Positions 6,062 through 13,253 are shown, numbered from the stretch's first letter. The stretch is DNA of 13,285 bases from Actinomycetes bacterium (GCA_023390875.1 JAEWCA010000460.1:1-13285), one strand, 5' to 3'. Notes: generated by a model not told the origin, from the letters alone. Made by a program: numbers and translations.

Positions 6062-6526
6062 CTACCTCTCGGTCGTTCGGTCTGCGATGACCTGGCTGTC
6101 GCACCAGGGGATGAGCCAGCCGATGACGTTCGGCCAGAACAGGAACGCCCGCTCGCCGCCGTCGCGCAGGTACTGGTGCACGTGCACCCGGGTGCCCGTG
6201 GTGGTCGGTTCGAAGGTGACGTCGGTCTGGCTGTCGTCGACGACGCCTCGATAGGTCAGGCGGACGCCGGGCTCCCACCGGGTGATCTCGGCGATGACGA
6301 GCTCGCCGTCGGGGTACACCTCGAGCACCCGTCCTCCGCACCGGGGCTCGACGTGCATCGTCGGCGACCGTCCGGCGTCGAAGAAGTTGATCGGTCCGGG
6401 GATCCACCAGGAGGCGATCTCGTCGGTGAACGCCTCGAACGCGCGCGCCGGCGGGACGCGGACGTCGATGCTCGCGCGGGCTTCAGGGCGCTCGGGTCGC
6501 TCTGCGGCGCCGACGGGACGGTTCAT
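6062..6526 (-). CDS. SRPBCC (START/AHSA1-like) ligand-binding domain protein
   Basis: 154 aa from the ATG at 6524-6526, which overlaps the stop of the ArsR gene as ATGA. The core shows the AHSA1 pattern: SIDVRVPPARAFEAFTDEIASWW near the N-terminus (strand, helix, then the typical W-W), PTMHVEPRCGGRVLEVYPDGE, IAEITRWEPGVRLTYRG and a late VTFEPTTTGTRVHVHQY strand. AHSA1-like SRPBCC proteins bind small hydrophobic ligands, and many are encoded directly downstream of an ArsR-family repressor, as here. Ligand unknown. Soluble and cytoplasmic. Confidence 0.88.
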   Translation of the reverse strand: MNRPVGAAERPERPEARASIDVRVPPARAFEAFTDEIASWWIPGPINFFDAGRSPTMHVEPRCGGRVLEVYPDGELVIAEITRWEPGVRLTYRGVVDDSQTDVTFEPTTTGTRVHVHQYLRDGGERAFLFWPNVIGWLIPWCDSQVIADRTTER

Positions 6527-6855
6527 CGGTCGGTGGCTTCGACGTGGTCGCGGAACGCCGCAAGCTGCTCGTTCCACTGTGCCTGCACCTGGTCCATCCA
6601 GGCTCTGGCCTCGACCAGGCCTTCGTCGCGCAGCGTGAAGACGCGGCGGCGTGCGTCGTGCGGGTCGCGACTGTCGGTGACCAGGCCGGCCGCCTGAAGG
6701 GTCCGGAGGTGGCGGCTCATGACGGACGGCGACACCGAGGCGTGACGTGCGAGCTCTCCGGCGCTGCACGGGCCTCGTGACAGGACCTCCACCGTGGCGA
6801 GCCGGACCGGATCAGCGAGAGCGGCGAATCGCTCTGTCGCCACCTCGTTGTCCAT
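6523..6855 (-). CDS. ArsR-family winged-helix transcriptional regulator
   Basis: 110 aa. The sequence runs RFAALADPVRLATVEVL (9-25), GELARHASVSPSVMSRHLRTL (HTH with recognition helix, about 33-53), AAGLVTDSRD and DARRRVFTL (the wing). It lacks an ELCVCD-type metal site, so it belongs to the non-metal ArsR group commonly paired with SRPBCC proteins. It is the first gene of the ArsR-SRPBCC-CoA-binding-fold operon and is probably autoregulated; direct repeats of ATCCGCAA flank its promoter. ATG at 6853-6855 is the only sensible start. Confidence 0.9.
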   Translation of the reverse strand: MDNEVATERFAALADPVRLATVEVLSRGPCSAGELARHASVSPSVMSRHLRTLQAAGLVTDSRDPHDARRRVFTLRDEGLVEARAWMDQVQAQWNEQLAAFRDHVEATDR

Positions 6856-6881
6856 ATCCGCAATTATTCACGCATCCGCAA
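6856..6881. repeat. Direct repeat ATCCGCAA upstream of arsR-like gene, candidate operator
   Basis: ATCCGCAA occurs at 6856-6863 and 6874-6881, an 18-bp period, immediately upstream of the ArsR start and around its -10 region. A tandem site this close to an ArsR start is plausible as an autorepression operator. Binding is inferred only from position. Confidence 0.4.
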
Positions 6882-6889
6882 AGAATCAA
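6861..6889 (-). promoter_or_regulatory. Candidate promoter of the ArsR-SRPBCC operon
   Basis: On the minus strand TTGATT (6889-6884) is followed 17 bases later by TAATTG (6866-6861); AATAAT (6868-6863) at 15-base spacing is an alternative -10. This A/T-rich patch is unusual in its surroundings. The distance to the ATG at 6855 is only 5-7 bases, which would give a leaderless mRNA. Confidence 0.4.
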
Positions 6890-7251
6890 GGGGAGGCTCG
6901 GCCGCCGTCCATGGAGACCATCGACCGGCGCCCGACCGCCGAGACGCGGGCCGCCGACGCGCTCGACCGCTGGGACACCCCACCCGACGACCAGGTCGTG
7001 CAAAGATGAACCGCGGTATCGAGAAGGCCCGCAGCAAGGCCACCGAGCCGACCGCGAAGACGGGCGAGCACAGGTCCACGTGACCTGGACGCATCCGCTG
7101 CGAAGCGTCGAGGGGAACGTCCGGCACTGCCGGACGCACGACGCCGGTCGCTGTCGGTGCACACGCGTGTCCTGGGGCCGTGGAGGCGGGCGTTGTTCCG
7201 CCGATGCTCGGCGCGTTGCGCCGCGGTCGCGGCGTGGACGAAGGAGGAGAA
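6890..7251. other. Gene-poor region before the SNF2 gene, with a hairpin and two tiny overlapping frames
   Basis: No confident gene. Two tiny rightward frames overlap by ATGA: 6910-7009 (32 aa, begins METIDRRPTAET) and 7006-7083 (25 aa, begins MNRGIEKARSKAT). Neither is recognised, and they may be a decayed gene. A perfect 8-bp hairpin (CGTCCGGC 7118-7125, loop ACT, GCCGGACG 7129-7136) stands about 115 bases before the SNF2 start. It has no T tract, so it could be a weak terminator or an mRNA leader structure. Confidence 0.35.
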
Positions 7252-9393
7252 GTGGCAGCACCAGCCCGGCGCCGGTCCGGTCGTCCGCGCACGGACACCG
7301 GCACGTCCACCCAGCGCCGCCCTGCCCAGCGCAGCCTCATCGAGGTGCTCGCGGACGTCGCGCGCGAGGTCGAGCGCGTCGTCCAGCGGCCGCCGACCAA
7401 GCCGGCGATGCGCACGAAGTTCCAGGTCGTGGCGCTGCTGGTCCGCGAGGAGCGGGCGCGCGTCATGGCGGACACCACCCTGAGCTCGTCGCGACGCGGC
7501 GAACAGCTCAAGCGGCTCGACGGGCTCGCGACGCAGCTGGCCAAGACCGCCGCGCGCGACACGTCCCTGCTCCAGCTGCTCAGCGAAGACGCCCGGGTCT
7601 CCGACGCGGCCCGCGACTACAAGGCGACGCTGATGCGCGCCGGCGGGATCGAGCCGCCGGACGAGCCCGAGCCCGCACCGGCGCCGACGCCGACGGCCGC
7701 GCCGCTCACGGTCACGACCCATCAGGTGGTGCCGCAGTCGGTGCGTGCCCGTCAGCTGGCGAACCCGTTCCTGGCGCCCGACTTCGAGGCCGCGGCGGAA
7801 CGGACGGCCCGCGCCCGTCGTCTGGCCGGGTGGGAGCTGCTCGACCCGCTGTTCGAGTCGTTCGAGCGGGCCGCCACCGGGCAGCCGGCGTGCATGGACC
7901 TGCCCGAGCCCCGTCCGGTCCCGCTGCCGCTCGGCCGTGAGCTCATGCCGCACCAGGCGCAGGTCGTCGCGGCCACGGCCCGCGGTCACCGCACGTTCCT
8001 GCTCGCCGACGAGCCCGGCCTCGGCAAGACGGCCCAGGCCCTGCTGTCTGCGCAGGCGGCCGACGCGTACCCGCTGCTCGTCGTCGTCCCGAACGTCGTG
8101 AAGACGAACTGGGCGCACGAGGTCGGGCTGTGGACGCCGCTGCGTCGTTCCACCGTGGTGCACGGCGACGGCGAGGAGGTCGACGCGTTCGCCGACGTCG
8201 TGATCGTGAACTACGAGATCCTCGACCGGCACGTCGGCTGGCTCGGGAACCTCGGCTTCCGCGGGATGGTGGTCGACGAGGCGCACTTCATCAAGAACAA
8301 GTCGTCGCAGCGCTCGCAGAACGTGGTCACGCTGTCGGAGCGGATCCGCGAGCGGACGTCGCGGCCGCTGATGATGGCGCTCACCGGTACGCCGCTCATC
8401 AACGACATCGAGGACTTCCGGGCCATCTGGCAGTTCCTCGGCTGGATCGACGACACCAAGCCGCTCGGCAAGCTCGTCACCGCGCTCGAGGACACCGGCC
8501 TCACGCCCGCCGACCCCGGCTTCTACGCCGCCGCGCGATCCAGCGTCATCGACATGGGGATCGTGCGCCGTCGCAAGGTCGACGTCGCGGCCGACATCCC
8601 CGCCCGCCGCGTCGCCGACCTGCCCGTCGAGCTCGACGGCGCCGTCGGCCGCTCGATCCGCGCCGCCGAGGCCGCCCTCGCGGAACGTCTCGTCGAGCGT
8701 TACCGGTCCGCCGTGACCGCGCTCGGCATGACGCCCGGCGGCATCGACCTCGACCTCGCGCGCCGCGTCGCCGCCGGCGAGCTCAAGGACTCGAGCGACA
8801 AGGCCGGCGGGGAGAACGTCTTCACGATGGTCCGCCGCATCGGTCAGGCCAAGGCCGGCCTCGCCGCCGACTACGCCGCGCAGCTCGCGCGCAACGTGGG
8901 CAAGGTCGTGTTCTTCGCCCGGCACGTCGACGTCATGGACCAGGCCGAGAAGAGCTTCGCCGACCGCGGCATCACGTTCGCCTCGATCCGCGGCGACCAG
9001 ACGACGAGGACGCGCAACAAGAACGTCGCCGCGTTCACCGACGACCCCGACGTGCAGATCGCCGTCTGCTCGCTCATGGCCGCCGGCGTCGGGCTCAACC
9101 TGCAGGTCGCGTCCAACCTGGTGCTCGCCGAGCTGTCCTGGACCGACGCCGAGCAGACCCAGGCCATCGACCGGATCCACCGCATCGGCCAGGACCAGCC
9201 CGTCACCGCCTGGCGGATCATCGCCGCGCAGACCATCGACGCGAAGATCGCCGAGCTCATCGACAGCAAGTCCGCGCTCGCCGCCCGGGCCCTGGACGGG
9301 GCGGACGTCGAGGAGGGTGCGGCGACGGACGTGCAGCTCGAGGCGCTCGTGGGGCTGCTGGTCGACGCGCTGGCGGCGGAGGGCGTGGGCTGA
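7252..9393 (+). CDS. SNF2-family (SMARCAL1/HARP-like) DNA-dependent ATPase
   Basis: 713 aa from GTG 7252, picked because GGAGGAG sits 3-5 bases upstream; an in-frame ATG at 7180 lacks such a site. Residues 1-210 are a basic, Ala/Arg-rich region with no recognised domain, including a Pro-rich linker (about 136-150). The helicase-like core then shows motif I ADEPGLGKT (252-260), motif II VVDEAHFIKN (340-349), motif III LTGTPL, an RecA-2 domain with KVVFFARHVDVMDQ, motif V AAGVGLNLQ and motif VI DRIHRIGQ (640-647). All SNF2 ATPase motifs are intact. The compact core resembles HARP/SMARCAL1-type annealing helicases, which remodel forked or damaged DNA rather than nucleosomes. No nuclease or methylase is adjacent, so a restriction or DISARM-type context is not supported. 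Convergent with hipA, 31 bases away. Confidence 0.88.
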   Translation: MAAPARRRSGRPRTDTGTSTQRRPAQRSLIEVLADVAREVERVVQRPPTKPAMRTKFQVVALLVREERARVMADTTLSSSRRGEQLKRLDGLATQLAKTAARDTSLLQLLSEDARVSDAARDYKATLMRAGGIEPPDEPEPAPAPTPTAAPLTVTTHQVVPQSVRARQLANPFLAPDFEAAAERTARARRLAGWELLDPLFESFERAATGQPACMDLPEPRPVPLPLGRELMPHQAQVVAATARGHRTFLLADEPGLGKTAQALLSAQAADAYPLLVVVPNVVKTNWAHEVGLWTPLRRSTVVHGDGEEVDAFADVVIVNYEILDRHVGWLGNLGFRGMVVDEAHFIKNKSSQRSQNVVTLSERIRERTSRPLMMALTGTPLINDIEDFRAIWQFLGWIDDTKPLGKLVTALEDTGLTPADPGFYAAARSSVIDMGIVRRRKVDVAADIPARRVADLPVELDGAVGRSIRAAEAALAERLVERYRSAVTALGMTPGGIDLDLARRVAAGELKDSSDKAGGENVFTMVRRIGQAKAGLAADYAAQLARNVGKVVFFARHVDVMDQAEKSFADRGITFASIRGDQTTRTRNKNVAAFTDDPDVQIAVCSLMAAGVGLNLQVASNLVLAELSWTDAEQTQAIDRIHRIGQDQPVTAWRIIAAQTIDAKIAELIDSKSALAARALDGADVEEGAATDVQLEALVGLLVDALAAEGVG

Positions 9394-9424
9394 CGCCCGT
9401 CGCGCGTCAGGCCGGCGGTGTCGG

Positions 9425-10690
9425 TCAGGCGAGGGCTTGGGTGACCTGCACCATGCGCGCGTCGAGCGCAGGGAGCAGCCGGCTTCCCAGCTCCTTCGCC
9501 GTGTTGTCCCAGGCCTCGACGTCGGCCAGCTCGACGCGCATCGCGCCGGGAACGACGTCGGCGATCTCGCGGGCGCGGCTGAGCACGGAGTCGGGGTCCA
9601 GACGGTTGTCGTCGGCGAACCGCATCCACTGCTCTCGCCCGACTCTGTCGGCCCGGTACTCCCCGCCGACGCTCATCGACAGGACGCGGTTGTCCGGCGC
9701 GGAGTACGCGAGGCCGGTCGCGACGTCGTAGAGGGGCGCGAGGCGCACCCGGTCGCCATCGAGCAGCACGGCGTAGTTGCGCGCGTGCGCGTCGGGGGCC
9801 GCGACGACGGTGTTGAAGATCAGGCCGTCGACGAACTTGCGCACGTTCTCGTCGGCGTCGCGGCGGCTGGCGGCGCTCTCGCGGAGCAGGCGGATGATCT
9901 GCGCGGCGCTCGGGCCGCCGTACTGCTCGTACTTCTCGGAGACGCCGAGGGCCTGGCACATGTCCTCCTGGTGCAGGCGCACCAGGTCGTTCCCGTCGTC
10001 GCGGCGGTCGAACCGGGTCACGACGATCGCGGGCTCCGTCGTGAACTCGTGGTACTCGGTCCGGGCGACGTCGATCCCGCACGCGTCGGCGGCCCGCATG
10101 GTCAGGTGCTCGACGAGGGCCTGAGCGTTGAGCTGGTGGATGCCGGGCTTCAGGATGTGGCTCGTCGCCCGGGCACCCTGTGTCTCGAACCACCGTCCGC
10201 CGACCTCGCGGAGGGCGAACTTGTTCTGCGTCCCGCCGAGCGACCAGTGCTCGCCGCGCATCGTCCAGGAGGCGTCCTCGCTCATGCGGAGCTCGGCGAG
10301 GCGCTGCTCGATGTCGCTGTCGGTGACCGGCACCAGCGCGCCGACCCGGTCGAGGGTGTCGGTGACCTCGTCGGGCGTGCACAGCTGGACCGCCCCCGCG
10401 CAGTCCTTGCCGATGGCCGCGAGCAGGCTCAGCGGGTCCGTCGGGTCGGCGCCGGTGCGCCGGGCGATCGCGGCGAGCGTCGTCTCGCGATCCGGGAGAA
10501 GCGCCTTGAGGTACGTCAGCACCCGGTCGCCGACGATCGACGGCGTGTCGGTGGGGAGGGACAGCGAGAGCGGTGTGCGGCCGTAGGTCCGAGCGTCGTC
10601 GGCGTAGGTGAGTCGCAGCGCGCCCGCGCGGGTGCGTGCGACCTGGCCGACGAGCCGACGTTCCAGGACGACCGCGAGCGTCGGGCTCAT
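9425..10690 (-). CDS. hipA: HipA-family serine/threonine kinase toxin
   Basis: 421 aa, close to the usual HipA length (about 440). ATG at 10688-10690 overlaps the hipB stop as ATGA. The N-terminal subdomain (1-110) is the 'couple' domain type (LAVVLERRLVGQVAR, PLSLSLP). The kinase part has SLGGTQNKFAL (Gly-rich segment), HILKPG (ATP-contacting Lys), VVTRFDR, HQEDMCQALG, the catalytic loop APDAHARN (general base Asp; family consensus NxDxHxKN) and PLYDVATG (Mg-binding Asp, DFG equivalent). HipA kinases phosphorylate tRNA synthetases such as GltX and cause growth arrest. Catalytic residues look intact, so the toxin is probably functional. The gene symbol is by family; the target is unknown. Confidence 0.92.
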   Translation of the reverse strand: MSPTLAVVLERRLVGQVARTRAGALRLTYADDARTYGRTPLSLSLPTDTPSIVGDRVLTYLKALLPDRETTLAAIARRTGADPTDPLSLLAAIGKDCAGAVQLCTPDEVTDTLDRVGALVPVTDSDIEQRLAELRMSEDASWTMRGEHWSLGGTQNKFALREVGGRWFETQGARATSHILKPGIHQLNAQALVEHLTMRAADACGIDVARTEYHEFTTEPAIVVTRFDRRDDGNDLVRLHQEDMCQALGVSEKYEQYGGPSAAQIIRLLRESAASRRDADENVRKFVDGLIFNTVVAAPDAHARNYAVLLDGDRVRLAPLYDVATGLAYSAPDNRVLSMSVGGEYRADRVGREQWMRFADDNRLDPDSVLSRAREIADVVPGAMRVELADVEAWDNTAKELGSRLLPALDARMVQVTQALA

Positions 10691-10926
10691 CCGGCGGCCG
10701 CTCGGTCGTCGCGGATCAGGAGGGATGCGTCGAGAGCGTCGAGGACCTGCAGGAGCAGGCTGAGCTCGAGGCCGGGCCGCTGGCCGTTCTCCAGACGCGA
10801 CAGCCACAGGCGCGAGACACCGGCGGCATCGGCGAGCTCCTCCTGCGTGAGCCCACGGTCCGAACGCAACCGGCGGACGGCCGATCCCAGACGCGTCAGC
10901 GAGCGTGCGGACAGAAGCTCCTCCAT
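10687..10926 (-). CDS. hipB: HipB-like XRE-family antitoxin and autorepressor
   Basis: 79 aa, ATG at 10924-10926. A single Cro/CI helix-turn-helix occupies residues 10-60: LGSAVRRLRSDRGLTQEELA, AAGVSRLWLSRLENGQR, LSLLLQVLDAL. It is coupled to hipA by a 4-bp overlap. HipB proteins neutralise HipA and bind operators upstream of their own gene; three matching repeats lie at 10937-11000. No Shine-Dalgarno precedes the start, which fits a leaderless transcript from the promoter at 10934-10962. Confidence 0.92.
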   Translation of the reverse strand: MEELLSARSLTRLGSAVRRLRSDRGLTQEELADAAGVSRLWLSRLENGQRPGLELSLLLQVLDALDASLLIRDDRAAAG

Positions 10927-10933
10927 GCATGCC

Positions 10934-10962
10934 ACCGTATGGAGACATTGCAGGCATGTCAA
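10934..10962 (-). promoter_or_regulatory. hipBA promoter, predicted leaderless
   Basis: On the minus strand a perfect TTGACA (10962-10957) is followed by exactly 17 bases and TACGGT (10939-10934), a TANNNT -10 typical of actinobacterial sigma-A promoters. Only 7 bases separate the -10 from the hipB ATG, so transcription would begin at or next to the A of the start codon. Repeat 1 overlaps the -10 and repeat 2 abuts the -35. Confidence 0.7.
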
Positions 10963-11000
10963 CGTATGGATACATCGACGCCGGATATCCATATGGATGC
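10937..11000. repeat. Three operator-like repeats at 27-bp period upstream of hipB
   Basis: GTATGGAGACAT (10937-10948), GTATGGATACAT (10964-10975) and ATATGGATGCAC (10991-11002) start exactly 27 bp apart. TATGGATA (10965-10972) and TATCCATA (10986-10993) are perfect inverted arms separated by 13 bp, and ATCCATATGGAT (10987-10998) is a 12-bp palindrome. The boxes resemble the TATCC/GGATA half-sites known for E. coli HipB. The array sits between hipB and the divergent methyltransferase gene, so it may control both. Confidence 0.65.
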
Positions 11001-11043
11001 ACGACCGCGACGGATGCCCCTTCCGCCCTCGACAATCGGCGGC

Positions 11044-11520
11044 ATGGCGCACGAGCACGTCGTCCCGTTCCGGCTCTGGCCGCCGGTGGCGGTCGGCGCG
11101 CCGCTGCTCGCAGGGTGGCTCGCCACCGCGACCTGGGGTGATCCGGTCGACCTCGGGCCGTGGCGAGTCCCGCTCGGCTGGGCGCTGGTCGTCGCCTTCG
11201 TCGGGTGGAACGGCTGGTCGTTGTGGCTGTTCGCTCGCCATCGCACGGGTCTTCTGCCTGGGCAGGAGACGCTGGCGCTGATCGAGGAGGGGCCGTACCG
11301 GCTGTCCCGCAACCCGCTGTACGTCGGGCTGCTCGGGCTCTACCTCGGCCTGGCACTGCTGGCGCCGACGTTCTGGGGTCTCGTGCTGTTCCCGGTCGCC
11401 GTGCTGCTCATCCTGTGGGGCGCCGTGCTCCCCGAGGAGCGGTTCCTGCACGAGCGGTTCGGTGCGCCGTACGACGAGTACCGGCGGAGGGTCCCTCGTT
11501 GGTTCGGGGTGGTCGGCTGA
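11044..11520 (+). CDS. Isoprenylcysteine carboxyl methyltransferase-like membrane protein (PEMT/ICMT family)
   Basis: 158 aa from ATG 11044. Hydrophobic segments lie near residues 15-30, 41-60, 92-110 and 112-131. The family signature is clear: GPYRLSRNPLYVGLLGLYLG (the R-N-P-x-Y cofactor-binding segment), followed after the last helices by EERFLHERFGAPYDEYRRRVPRW. Members methylate lipids, thiols or isoprenoid-linked substrates using S-adenosylmethionine; the bacterial substrate is usually unknown. The gene diverges from hipB and shares its upstream region. TTGCAG-17-TACATC (10948-10976) is a weak candidate promoter. Confidence 0.88.
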   Translation: MAHEHVVPFRLWPPVAVGAPLLAGWLATATWGDPVDLGPWRVPLGWALVVAFVGWNGWSLWLFARHRTGLLPGQETLALIEEGPYRLSRNPLYVGLLGLYLGLALLAPTFWGLVLFPVAVLLILWGAVLPEERFLHERFGAPYDEYRRRVPRWFGVVG

Positions 11521-11580
11521 CGAGGGAGCGACATTCGTCTGGAGCCTGGTGGCCTGAGCCTCACGGAGAACCGACGAAGC

Positions 11581-11601
11581 ACCGCCGCACGCCGCGGCGG
11601 T
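11581..11601. terminator. Bidirectional hairpin terminator between convergent genes
   Basis: ACCGCCGC (11581-11588) and GCGGCGGT (11594-11601) pair perfectly over 8 bp with a 5-base loop. It lies between the methyltransferase stop at 11520 and the convergent DUF4097 stop at 11620. There is no strong T tract, as is common in high-GC terminators. Confidence 0.6.
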
Positions 11602-11619
11602 CCTTCGTCGGGTGGAGCG

Positions 11620-12282
11620 TCAGAGGCTGCGGGCCGAGATGTCGCCGTAGCCCGTGGTCGCGCGGATCGTCAGGTCGACGGCCCCGGTGTTCTGCAGCGA
11701 GTTCTCGACACGGCCGAAGCTCGTGCCGGCGTCGAGCGAGGCGGAGACCCCGCGGATGGCGCCGACCGACACGTCGCCCGCCTGCGTGCTCAGGACGACG
11801 GTGCCGCGCCGGGCCTCGGTGATCCGGATGTCCCCCTTGCCCGTGGTGATCTCCGCGGAGCCCAGGAGGCGGCCGACGGTGACGTCCCCCGCCTGCGTCG
11901 TGACCCGGACGCCGGCGGCCTCGTCGAGCTTGAGCGCGCCGTGCGACGCCTCGACGGTGACGTCGCCGAACCGGCCGACGCCGCGGACGTCGGCGCTCGC
12001 GGCCTTCGCCTCGACGTGCGAGCCGGCGGGCAGCTTCACGGTGACCTCGACGGATCCGGAGGCGCCGAGGATCTGGTGGCGGACCGGGGTCTCGACCCGC
12101 AGCACGCCGTCGGCGAAGGTGACGGTCGTCTGCTCGGCGGCCTTGACGTCCCGGCCCTGCGAGGCGTCGGCGGGCAGGACCTCGACGACGGTGTCCGTGC
12201 GGTCCGCGGCGATGAGCTGGACGCGGCTGCCGGGGAGGTCGAGGACGGCGGTGATGGGGGCGGTGGTGGCGAAGGTCTGCAT
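11620..12282 (-). CDS. DUF4097 family beta-strand repeat protein
   Basis: 220 aa from the ATG at 12280-12282, with AGGAG about 10 bases upstream. No signal peptide or membrane segment is visible. The C-terminal half has repeated short strands typical of DUF4097 (adhesin-like right-handed beta-helix): ASADVRG, THE-like GDVTVEASHGALKL, TTQAGDVTVGRLLG, TTGKGDIRITEARRG, STQAGDVSVGAIRG and TTGYGDISARSL. Alternation of GD-x-x-V/I turns about every 20 residues is clear. Function is unknown for the family; in actinobacteria such genes commonly sit beside a GbsR/MarR-type regulator, as here. Confidence 0.88.
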   Translation of the reverse strand: MQTFATTAPITAVLDLPGSRVQLIAADRTDTVVEVLPADASQGRDVKAAEQTTVTFADGVLRVETPVRHQILGASGSVEVTVKLPAGSHVEAKAASADVRGVGRFGDVTVEASHGALKLDEAAGVRVTTQAGDVTVGRLLGSAEITTGKGDIRITEARRGTVVLSTQAGDVSVGAIRGVSASLDAGTSFGRVENSLQNTGAVDLTIRATTGYGDISARSL

Positions 12283-12322
12283 CGTGCTCAACTCCTGTGC
12301 TCGTCGGTTTCTGATGTTGGAA

Positions 12323-12351
12323 ACGCTATGTTGCGTTCGCGAACATGGCAA
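12323..12351 (-). promoter_or_regulatory. Candidate promoter of the DUF4097 gene
   Basis: On the minus strand TTGCCA (12351-12346), a 17-base spacer and TAGCGT (12328-12323) precede the DUF4097 start by about 40 bases, leaving room for the Shine-Dalgarno. The GTTCGCGAAC palindrome at 12334-12343 falls inside the spacer and could bind a repressor. Confidence 0.45.
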
Positions 12352-12401
12352 CGGCGATCCTGCAATGGATTCGTGACTGCGCAGGTCAGAGAGCAGAAAC
12401 T

Positions 12402-12463
12402 GTTGCAATGGGAATCGATCTAACGCAACATGATGAACAGGATGCGTTGCAATGGCGATCGAT
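12402..12463. repeat. Pair of 18-bp direct repeats in the divergent intergenic region, candidate operators
   Basis: GTTGCAATGGGAATCGAT (12402-12419) and GTTGCAATGGCGATCGAT (12446-12463) differ at two positions. A third partial copy, TGCAATGGATTCG, starts at 12361. ATGTTGCGTT (12328-12337) and AACGCAACAT (12422-12431) also form a long-range inverted pair. They surround the promoters of the DUF4097 gene and of the adjacent regulator, the expected place for that regulator's binding sites. Confidence 0.55.
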
Positions 12464-12475
12464 GAACGCTATCGT
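12448..12475 (+). promoter_or_regulatory. Candidate promoter of the GbsR/MarR-like regulator
   Basis: TTGCAA (12448-12453), a 16-base spacer and TATCGT (12470-12475) precede the ATG at 12508 by about 32 bases. The -35 lies inside the second 18-bp repeat, so binding there would block the promoter. Confidence 0.4.
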
Positions 12476-12507
12476 CGGGCCGTCACCACCACACCCAGGA
12501 GGCCGCG

Positions 12508-13248
12508 ATGCCGGGAGGCAGGCTCACCCAGCAGGAGCGCCAGCAGATCGCCGTCGGGCTCGCCGACGGCCTCGCCTACGCGGTGATCGCCCGACGTCTC
12601 GACCGGCCCACGTCGACCGTCACGCGCGAGGTCATGCGCAACGGCGGCCCGACGGCCTACCGCGCCGACCTGGCGCACCGCGCGACCGAGCGCCGCGCCC
12701 ACCGGCGCACCCCGAGCTCACCGCGCCCGCGGACGGCGGGCCGCGGCCGGGACGACGCCGCCGTCCGCGAGTACGAGGAGACGTTCACGACGCTGCTCAT
12801 GCAGTCGGGCGTCCCGAAGATGATGGCCCGCGTCCTGACCTGCCTCTACACGTCCGACACGGGCAGCCTCACCGCGGCGGAGCTCGTGCAGCGGCTCGAC
12901 GTCAGCCCCGCGTCCGTCTCCAAGGCGATCTCGTACCTCGAGGTCCAGGGTCTCGCCCGCCGCGAGCGCGACGAGGAGAGCCGGCGCGAGCGGTACGTCG
13001 TCGACAACGACGTCTGGTACCAGTCGATGATCGCCGCGGCCCAGTCGAACGCGCAGCTCGCCGAGACCGCGCGGCAGGGGGTCGTCGTCCTCGGGGCCGG
13101 CTCGCCCGCGGCCAACCGGCTCGAGAACATCGCGCGGTTCCTCGACTTCGTCGGCGAGCGCATCGCCCGGGCGGCCGAGCAGGCCCGCGAGATCCTCAAC
13201 ACGAACGCCGGGACGGCGCCGGGGCCCGAGGGTCGGGACCAGGCGTAG
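12508..13248 (+). CDS. Regulator: IS30-type N-terminal HTH fused to GbsR/MarR-like winged helix
   Basis: 246 aa from ATG 12508, with AGGAGG about 6 bases upstream. Residues 5-47 (RLTQQERQQIAVGLADG, YAVIARRLDRPTSTVTREV) match the HTH_38 domain that opens IS30-family transposases. YRADLAHRATERRAHR (51-66) also mirrors the segment following that HTH. No DDE catalytic domain follows. After a basic Pro/Arg linker (67-82) comes a MarR/GbsR-like winged helix: MMARVLTCLYTSD (105-117), LTAAELVQRLDVSPASVSKAISYLEVQGLARRERD (121-155) and RRERYVVD (159-166). A helical tail (about 190-235) probably dimerises. It diverges from the DUF4097 gene and likely controls it and itself through the repeats between them. 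Confidence 0.85.
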   Translation: MPGGRLTQQERQQIAVGLADGLAYAVIARRLDRPTSTVTREVMRNGGPTAYRADLAHRATERRAHRRTPSSPRPRTAGRGRDDAAVREYEETFTTLLMQSGVPKMMARVLTCLYTSDTGSLTAAELVQRLDVSPASVSKAISYLEVQGLARRERDEESRRERYVVDNDVWYQSMIAAAQSNAQLAETARQGVVVLGAGSPAANRLENIARFLDFVGERIARAAEQAREILNTNAGTAPGPEGRDQA

Positions 13249-13253
13249 CGCGT

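Noticed and set aside
6886..9180. Long open frame on the minus strand (over 700 codons) opposite the SNF2 gene
   Set aside because: Its translation is repetitive Arg/Gly/Asp/Val-rich sequence with no motif. Such antisense frames arise from the high GC at third codon positions of the plus-strand SNF2 gene, which carries every ATPase motif.
8871..11281. Long plus- and minus-strand frames across hipA and the end of the SNF2 gene
   Set aside because: Their translations are Arg/Pro/Ala-rich low-complexity shadows, whereas the hipA and SNF2 frames have complete family motifs and coupled starts.
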